Source: Fodinicurvata sediminis DSM 21159
Lineage (GTDB): Bacteria; Pseudomonadota; Alphaproteobacteria; Kiloniellales; DSM-21159
NCBI RefSeq assembly: GCF_000420625.1
Contig: NZ_ATVH01000019.1
Coordinates: 1 to 64,000 of the forward strand
Length of the DNA stretch: 64,000 nucleotides
Direction: 5' to 3'
How positions within the stretch are numbered: the stretch's first letter is position 1; each line of letters starts with the position of its first letter. Both the position numbers and the translations under genes were made by a program. This document shows, piece after piece, positions 58,659 to 64,000 of the stretch. Under the pieces are notes generated by a model. That model was not told where the DNA came from. It did not search any database and saw only the letters and a list, made by a program, of their open reading frames with translations.

Positions 58659-60692
58659 TCAACGGGGCAGGGGCCCCTTGTCCTCTGTCCAGTCGAAACG
58701 GATCTCCATGTTGTCGCGCCCGACCTCGACAAAAAGGTCCTGCGGGATGGCATCGGGGCGTTCAGGGTCGCTGGGGCCTGGCCGCTTCACGATGAAGCCC
58801 ATGCGTTGCCAGAGCGCGATCATGTTGGTGATGCCGTCCCAGTAGCTGGCATTGGCGTGATAGCCGATACCCGCCACACCCCGCGACCAGGGCACCCGGT
58901 TTTCATAGAAGCGCCGACGCTGGTCGGCGGGCAGGTCCGCGCGCATCAGGGCGTCGTAATGGTCTTCCGGCAGGACATCGACCGGCAGAAGGGCGGGCCA
59001 CCAGACGGCCGTCGGGAAGTCGTCCTGCATCAGGACGTCCTGGCAACTGAAGGCATCGCACTGCCAGGGCAGACCCATCCAGCGGGTCAGGTCGCCAGGC
59101 ATCTGCGGGCCGATGGGTGCGGGTGCACCGTTGCCGCCCTGAAAGGCAGCTTCAGGCGTGAGCAGCCGGCCGACATCCTGCAGCAGGCTGTCGCGTTGCC
59201 CCAGAGCGAGCCGGAAGGGCTCGGCCTTCGGGTCGTGCGCGCGGGCGTAGAGTGGTGCCAAACGCAGGTAATATGTCAGCTCCACGCCGGGATGGAAGGC
59301 GCCGCCCGAACAGTTCTCGAGTGCGGCCTCGCTCAGCGCTGCCGGCTGTTGGGTCAGGGGAACCTGGTTCAGGCTGTCGATCGCATCCGCTGTGGCGTCC
59401 TCCAGATCGTTCGTGAAGTCGCCGGCGGCCCAGTGCTCCAGGAAGGCGTACTGCAGTTTGGGAAAGCGGAACCACTGCAGGGGGCTACCATTGTAGTTGA
59501 TCCCGTCCCCCAGCATGAAGGGCAGCTTCAGGCGCTCGTCCCGGTAGGCGGTGTCGCTGTCGTTGTTCGGATCCCTGAATTTCGCGAAGACCTCACGGCG
59601 GAAGGACTCGTTGTAAGGCCCTGGGTCAGCCAGCCTTTCGATATAGGCGGGGTCGGAAAAGTCCCCGATTTCCAGCCAGCCCTGCCTCAGGAAGGCCGCT
59701 TCCGAAACCCACTCCATCAGCGCCAGGCGTCGGAAGATGGGATAGATATGCTTGCGAAACGACAGCGGCAGAACCGGTGCTTCCTGCCAGCCTTCTGACA
59801 CGTTCAGGTCGCTGATCACGTCATGCAGGGTCGTGATGGGCGGGATCTCGGGGGCGAAGTTGGGCCCGACACAGGCAACCCACCCGGGGTCGGCGTTGAG
59901 CGTTCTTCCATCCGCCAGGGTCACCTCGGCACGCACGGGCCCGTCGCACCAGTCGTCATACGAGCCGTCGTTATCGGCGAAGCTGGTGATGGGACTGCCG
60001 ACCGGGCTGTCCGAGATGCCATCGGGCGGCAAGACCAGAAGCCGGCCCTCGGCATCGGTCCTGAGCTGGCCGAAGCCCACATTCGTCCGGTCGTGAAAGC
60101 GTCCCCACATGGCGAAGTCAGGGTCGCTGCCTTCGGCGTTGGTATCCTTGCCGGAAATGGTGGTCGGGCCGCCATCAATCACCAGCATGCGGGCGCGCTC
60201 TTCGGCGCTGACGAAATGGGAATTGCGTTTCTCTCCGGGCAAACCCGGGGCCAGGTCGTCATTGTCCAGGGGGTTGCTGAAGCCGTACCAGGCCGCCTTG
60301 GTGTTGGCGACATGAACATTCCAGCGGATCGATGCCTTGCCTTCGGTTACCTCGCCGATGACGCGGCCCTTGTCGTCGAAGGCATAGATACGGAAGCGCT
60401 GGACCTGTTTCTTGATGAGGCGTGTGCCGTCCTTGAAGCCGCCTTCGGGTTGGGGCGGAAGGCCGGGTACTTCAGGTGCCAGATACCACTCCGGACTGCC
60501 TCCGACCCTGGAAATGCCGATCGCTGGATAGACCCCCAGGCGAGCGATCCTGGCCCCTTCGGGCGCAGGTTCGAGCGAAGGCAGGGCGGCCACGCTGGCC
60601 TTGGGAAGGAGGGGCAGGCCGGCCATGAAGGCCGTACCGGTGGCCAGGAAGTCGCGTCTACGGAGCGTTGGTCCCTTGTCGGATGGGTTCAT
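58659..60692 (-). CDS. LodA-like CTQ-dependent amino-acid oxidase, Tat-exported
   Basis: A 677-residue protein is read from the ATG at 60692; the frame continues upstream but overlaps the haemoglobin gene and is not coding. A twin-arginine signal (LRRRDFLATGTAFMAG) begins it. The body has LodA-like blocks: SFADNDGSYDDWCDGPV, then ENCSGGAFHPGVELTY (C461) and WMGLPWQCDAFSCQ (W543). Those Cys and Trp are the expected partners of the CTQ cofactor. Relatives oxidise lysine or glycine and release hydrogen peroxide. The Tat signal suggests a periplasmic oxidase; substrate is unknown. Confidence 0.8.
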   Translation of the reverse strand: MNPSDKGPTLRRRDFLATGTAFMAGLPLLPKASVAALPSLEPAPEGARIARLGVYPAIGISRVGGSPEWYLAPEVPGLPPQPEGGFKDGTRLIKKQVQRFRIYAFDDKGRVIGEVTEGKASIRWNVHVANTKAAWYGFSNPLDNDDLAPGLPGEKRNSHFVSAEERARMLVIDGGPTTISGKDTNAEGSDPDFAMWGRFHDRTNVGFGQLRTDAEGRLLVLPPDGISDSPVGSPITSFADNDGSYDDWCDGPVRAEVTLADGRTLNADPGWVACVGPNFAPEIPPITTLHDVISDLNVSEGWQEAPVLPLSFRKHIYPIFRRLALMEWVSEAAFLRQGWLEIGDFSDPAYIERLADPGPYNESFRREVFAKFRDPNNDSDTAYRDERLKLPFMLGDGINYNGSPLQWFRFPKLQYAFLEHWAAGDFTNDLEDATADAIDSLNQVPLTQQPAALSEAALENCSGGAFHPGVELTYYLRLAPLYARAHDPKAEPFRLALGQRDSLLQDVGRLLTPEAAFQGGNGAPAPIGPQMPGDLTRWMGLPWQCDAFSCQDVLMQDDFPTAVWWPALLPVDVLPEDHYDALMRADLPADQRRRFYENRVPWSRGVAGIGYHANASYWDGITNMIALWQRMGFIVKRPGPSDPERPDAIPQDLFVEVGRDNMEIRFDWTEDKGPLPR

Positions 60693-60819
60693 TCGGGCAA
60701 GCCATTTCTTGTTTGTCCTGTTCCGGTGCAAAGGTAGTTTCTGCCCGGAAGGAAAGTCCAGTGCTTTGTCTGCGCTCGGCTGTTTCTTATCCCGCTGGCC
60801 TTGCAGGAAGGGAAATGAT

Positions 60820-60843
60820 AAACAAGTATTTGGAATACTGTTT
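60820..60843. promoter_or_regulatory. Palindromic site upstream of the truncated haemoglobin
   Basis: AGTATT-TGG-AATACT (60825-60839) sits within a longer imperfect repeat flanked by AAAC and GTTT. It ends 12 nt before the haemoglobin ATG. Its shape recalls Rrf2-type (NsrR/IscR) operators, which control nitric-oxide or iron-sulfur responses. Confidence 0.45.
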
Positions 60844-60854
60844 TCGGAGTCGAT

Positions 60855-61355
60855 ATGACAGCTGCCGAGCGGCGGGAAGCCGTCACCAATCGCATCATCG
60901 AGGAAACCGGCATCGATGAGGCGATGATCGAACGCCTGGTCCAGGCCTTCTATGGCAAGGTACGCCAGGATCCTGTTCTGGGCCCGGTCTTCGAGGCCCA
61001 GGTTAAGGACTGGGACCTGCACCTGCAGCGCATGTGCGCTTTCTGGTCTTCGGTTGCGCTTCTGACCGGGCGCTATCATGGTCGTCCCATGGAAAAGCAT
61101 CTGAACCTGCCTGTGGACCATCGTCACTTCGATCACTGGTTGGCCTTGTTCCGGGAAACGGCGAACGAGGTCTGTCCGCCTGCCGCAGCGCATCACTTCG
61201 TGGAGCGGGCCGAACGGATTGCCGAAAGCCTGGAGCTGGGCATTGCGGGCTTTCACGGTCATGTCCTGATGAAGGGGGAACGGCTGCAACGCCCGGATAG
61301 TGAAGTCCACCTGCCGGAGACCTCACGGCCGGAAGGCGTCGAGGTCGGCGAATGA
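60855..61355 (+). CDS. Group III truncated haemoglobin
   Basis: In this 166-residue protein, the order FYGKVRQDPVLGPVF, HLQRMCAFWSSVALLTGRYHGRPM and HFDHWLALFRET matches group III truncated globins, with a His-rich HHFVERAERIAES helix for the proximal ligand. Likely roles are nitric-oxide handling or oxygen chemistry under low oxygen. Its stop overlaps the MOSC gene start by 4 bp. Confidence 0.85.
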   Translation: MTAAERREAVTNRIIEETGIDEAMIERLVQAFYGKVRQDPVLGPVFEAQVKDWDLHLQRMCAFWSSVALLTGRYHGRPMEKHLNLPVDHRHFDHWLALFRETANEVCPPAAAHHFVERAERIAESLELGIAGFHGHVLMKGERLQRPDSEVHLPETSRPEGVEVGE

Positions 61356-62047
61356 AGCTGCAGGTGGAGGCGGTCCTGCTGGGGGATCTGAAGCCTTTGG
61401 GACGCCAGGGGGTGCCCAGTGGAATCGACAAGCAACCGGTCGCGACAAGCGTCGAGGTCGGGCTCGAGGGCCTGCTGGGCGATCATCAGGGCGACCGAAA
61501 AAACCATGGCGGGCCGGAGAAGGCCATTCATCACTATCCTCGCGATCACTACGACTGGTGGCTTGCGCACTATCCCGATCTGGCGCTGCCGCTGGACCGT
61601 CCCGGACGGTTTGGCGAGAACATATCCACCAGGGGACTTGATGAATCGGCAGTCTGTATCGGTGACATCGTTCGCCTGGGCACGGCCGTGGTCCAGGTGT
61701 CGCAGGGGCGCCAGCCCTGCTGGCGCCTGAATGCCCGTTTCAACGAGAAGACCATGGCCCGTCGGGTTCAGGAGTCGGCGCGCACGGGCTGGTACTATCG
61801 TGTCCTGGAAAGCGGGAAGGTGGCCCCCGGTGACAGCCTGGACCTGCTGGAACGGCCGGCCAGGAACTGGAGCCTGCAGCGCGTCCTGCACGTTCTCTAT
61901 CGCGATACACTCAATCGTGAAGCCTTGAGCGAACTGGCGGAACTTTCGGTTCTGGCGGACTCCTGGCGTAACCTGGTGCATCGCCGTCTGGAAAAGGCGG
62001 AGGTGGAGGATTGGACAGCGCGCCTGGAGACTCCTCTTCAGGAGTGA
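61352..62047 (+). CDS. MOSC domain protein (YiiM-like)
   Basis: This 231-residue protein has GLLGDHQGDRKNHGGPEKAI, RFGENISTRGLDES and the conserved Cys in GRQPCWRLN (C123). MOSC proteins bind molybdopterin-type cofactors; YiiM reduces N-hydroxylated compounds such as 6-hydroxylaminopurine. Translational overlap with the haemoglobin gene suggests a shared stress role. Confidence 0.85.
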   Translation: MKLQVEAVLLGDLKPLGRQGVPSGIDKQPVATSVEVGLEGLLGDHQGDRKNHGGPEKAIHHYPRDHYDWWLAHYPDLALPLDRPGRFGENISTRGLDESAVCIGDIVRLGTAVVQVSQGRQPCWRLNARFNEKTMARRVQESARTGWYYRVLESGKVAPGDSLDLLERPARNWSLQRVLHVLYRDTLNREALSELAELSVLADSWRNLVHRRLEKAEVEDWTARLETPLQE

Positions 62048-62154
62048 AGGGCTAAATTCACATCGAGCGGCTGTGGTCTGAGGCAAAAGGTCTCATGGAT
62101 CCTTTCTCGATTGCAGCGAAAAAAGATGCGACTATAGACAAGCCAAAGAGATGG

Positions 62155-62168
62155 TTGATGTTCATGAT
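62155..62168. promoter_or_regulatory. Degenerate FNR/FixK-type half-conserved site
   Basis: TTGAT-GTTC-ATGAT has an intact left half (TTGAT) and a 3/5 right half of the TTGAT-N4-ATCAA box. It lies about 120 bp before ccoN, a usual target of oxygen regulators. It is weak evidence on its own. The rest of 62048-62286 holds no gene. Confidence 0.3.
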
Positions 62169-62286
62169 CGCGGACAGCAGGACTCCTCGTTTGCCGAGGG
62201 CTTGCAGATCCGTTTCAGGGGGCGGTCTTGTATTCCAGTTTTTCCTTTGACGATTTCTCACGACAGATAGCGGCGGTGGCGGCACC

Positions 62287-63948
62287 ATGATTTCCCAGCT
62301 GACGAAAGGCGAGCGACAGCTCGCGCTTTTCATCTCCATTGCGGTGGCGTTCCTGGGCCTGGCCATGGCTGGTGCCGGCTTCGGCAATCCACTGGGGTTC
62401 CACGGCTTCATCGTCCTGCTTTTCGCACTGGGCGTAACCTTCCTGGTCCTGTCCGGTTATTTCGCTGCGGAACCAAGCCCAGAGCGACTGAAGCAATACT
62501 ATGACGACCCCATCAAGGTGGGCGTCATCCTGTCCCTTGTCTGGGGGGTCATCGGCATGTTCATGGGAGTCTGGGTGGCTGCGCTGCTGGCCTGGCCCGA
62601 GATGACCTTCGATGCTGCCTGGGCCAGCTTCGGGCGCTTGCGGCCCGTTCACACGACCGGCGTGATTTTCGGCTTCGGTGGCAACGCCCTGATCGCCACC
62701 TCCTTCCACGTCATGCAGCGCACCTCGCGGGCCAGGATGCCCGATCAGTTCAGCCCCTGGTTTGTATTGCTGGGCTACAACCTCTTCTGCCTGCTGGCGG
62801 TCACCGGCTATTTCATCGGCGTAACCCAGTCCAAGGAGTATGCCGAGCCGGAGTGGTACGCCGATATCTGGCTCGTTGTCGTCTGGGTGACCTACCTGGT
62901 GCTCTACCTGCGCACCCTGGCCCGCCGGCAGGAGCCGCACATCTATGTTGCCAACTGGTATTACCTGGCCTTCATCCTGGTGGTGGCGATGCTGCATATC
63001 GTCAATAACCTGGCCATGCCCATTTCACTGACGGCGGCCAAGAGCTATTCGGCCTTCTCGGGCGTCCAGGATGCCATGACCCAGTGGTGGTACGGGCACA
63101 ATGCCGTGGCCTTCTTCCTGACAGCCGGTTTCCTGGGGATGATGTACTACTATCTGCCCAAGCGGGCTGAGCGGCCGATCTTCTCGTACCGCCTGTCCAT
63201 CGTCAGCTTCTGGGGCATCACCTTCCTCTACATGTGGGCCGGTTCGCACCACCTGCACTACACGGCCTTGCCGCACTGGGTGCAGACCCTGGGCATGACC
63301 TTCTCGGTCATGCTGCTGGTGCCCTCCTGGGCCTCGGCGGCCAATGCCCTGCTGACGCTGAACGGTGCCTGGCACAAGGTGCGTGACGATGCGACCCTGC
63401 GCTTCATGATGGTGGCGGCCGTCTTCTACGGCATTTCCACCTTCGAAGGCTCCTTCCTGGCCATCCGGCCGGTGAACTCTCTGTCGCACTATACCGACTG
63501 GACCGTGGGGCACGTGCATGCCGGCGCCCTGGGCTGGGTGGCCCTGATCACCTTCGGGGCGATCTATACCCTGGCGCCGATCCTCTGGAAGCGCCAGCGT
63601 ATGTACTCCCCGGCGTTGGTGGAGGTCCATTTCTGGCTCGCACTGGCCGGTACCCTGGTCTACGTCTTTGCCATGTGGAATTCCGGCATCATTCAGGGGC
63701 TGATGTGGCGGACCTACAATGAAAGCGGGACGCTGACCTATTCCTTCATCGATTCCCTGGTGGCCATGCATCCCTATTACATCGCCCGCACCATCGGCGG
63801 CCTGCTGTTCCTGGCCGGTATCGTCGTCGGTTCCTACAACATATGGATGACCATACGCCGAGCGCCGGGGCTGGAAGCCAGCGAGACCCGGCAGGACGAA
63901 CCGGTCACAGCGGGTGCGGCGCCATCATCTGTCAGTGCGGGGGAGTAA
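62287..63948 (+). CDS. ccoN: cbb3-type cytochrome c oxidase subunit I
   Basis: This 553-residue membrane protein with about 12-14 helices is the catalytic haem-copper subunit. Conserved segments include GHNAVAFFLTAGFLGMMYYYLPK (haem/copper His near the start), SHHLHYTALPHW (copper His pair) and DWTVGHVHAGALGW (haem His cluster). It reduces oxygen with high affinity under microaerobic conditions. ccoO starts 1 nt after its stop. Confidence 0.95.
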   Translation: MISQLTKGERQLALFISIAVAFLGLAMAGAGFGNPLGFHGFIVLLFALGVTFLVLSGYFAAEPSPERLKQYYDDPIKVGVILSLVWGVIGMFMGVWVAALLAWPEMTFDAAWASFGRLRPVHTTGVIFGFGGNALIATSFHVMQRTSRARMPDQFSPWFVLLGYNLFCLLAVTGYFIGVTQSKEYAEPEWYADIWLVVVWVTYLVLYLRTLARRQEPHIYVANWYYLAFILVVAMLHIVNNLAMPISLTAAKSYSAFSGVQDAMTQWWYGHNAVAFFLTAGFLGMMYYYLPKRAERPIFSYRLSIVSFWGITFLYMWAGSHHLHYTALPHWVQTLGMTFSVMLLVPSWASAANALLTLNGAWHKVRDDATLRFMMVAAVFYGISTFEGSFLAIRPVNSLSHYTDWTVGHVHAGALGWVALITFGAIYTLAPILWKRQRMYSPALVEVHFWLALAGTLVYVFAMWNSGIIQGLMWRTYNESGTLTYSFIDSLVAMHPYYIARTIGGLLFLAGIVVGSYNIWMTIRRAPGLEASETRQDEPVTAGAAPSSVSAGE

Positions 63949-63949
63949 G

Positions 63950-64000
63950 ATGTTCGGTCTGCACTATAACCTTGAACGTCGTTCCATCGGGCTGGCCGTT
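63950..64000 (+). CDS. ccoO: cbb3 oxidase subunit II, N-terminal fragment
   Basis: The first 17 codons from the ATG at 63950 read MFGLHYNLERRSIGLAV and run off the window. Position directly after ccoN and the N-terminal pattern indicate the monohaem cytochrome c subunit. Confidence 0.75.
   Translation, partial: MFGLHYNLERRSIGLAV

Noticed and set aside
60693-61310. Longer N-terminus for the LodA-like protein
   Set aside because: The upstream frame is antisense to the truncated haemoglobin gene; the Tat signal right after the ATG at 60692 marks the true start.

Overview
The window is GC-rich alphaproteobacterial DNA, most likely from a Rhodospirillales-type organism. Supporting signs are a cbb3 oxidase gene (ccoN), a beta-keto acid cleavage enzyme, a dimethylglycine-dehydrogenase-like flavoprotein and an NTP/NDP-exchange-type transporter. 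The genus cannot be fixed from sequence reading alone. The layout is a chromosomal segment (1-20.8 kb), a complete 36.6 kb prophage in a tRNA-Lys gene (20823-57388), and a second chromosomal segment (57.4-64 kb).

Left chromosome: the 3' part of a very large acidic RTX-type secreted protein comes first, followed by a terminator. A forward catabolic cluster follows: class III aminotransferase, beta-keto acid cleavage enzyme, acetylpolyamine-amidohydrolase/histone-deacetylase-like hydrolase, RidA, a small protein and a glutathione transferase. Then come a membrane protein, an animal-type haem peroxidase, an acyl-CoA thioesterase-like protein, an XRE-cupin regulator with a clear palindromic operator, a DMGDH-like flavoprotein, an aldo/keto reductase, a transporter, a frameshifted extensin-like gene, a beta-carbonic anhydrase and tRNA-Lys(CTT).

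Prophage: the ends are 49-bp direct repeats of the tRNA 3' half, with integrase arm-site candidates near both ends. A long leftward operon (28.5 to 20.9 kb) carries a ParB-like CTPase/DNA-binding protein, an excisionase-like protein, a GapR/DUF2312 protein, a MazG-like protein, small unknowns and, last, the integrase. The immunity region (28.5-30.4 kb) has a repressor, a Cro-like protein, five related operators and a cargo of secreted nuclease plus membrane proteins. The rightward lytic genes are a toprim protein, a D5-like helicase, a 275-bp GTAACG iteron-like array, terminase, a portal of the podovirus head-tail connector type, scaffold, capsid, tail tubular proteins, internal ejection proteins and a tail fibre. 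They are followed by a complete diversity-generating retroelement (DGR) and a lysis cassette (holin candidate, SleB-type hydrolase, overlapping spanins).

The most striking systems are these. (1) The DGR has the order target gene, avd-like, TR, reverse transcriptase, as in Bordetella phage BPP-1. All 12 differences between template and variable repeat over about 100 bp fall on template adenines. (2) A 13-bp palindrome, CGAACGSCGTTCG, occurs seven times exactly and once with one mismatch across the prophage; I found none in the flanking chromosome. The prophage encodes a ParB-like protein but no ParA, and the site has the same 6-S-6 architecture as plasmid KorB operators. (3) The GTAACG array lies between the replication and packaging genes.

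Right chromosome: a LodA/LodB-like quinoprotein oxidase pair, a group III truncated haemoglobin with a palindromic upstream site, a MOSC/YiiM-like protein and ccoN with the start of ccoO, suggesting microaerobic or nitrosative-stress physiology.
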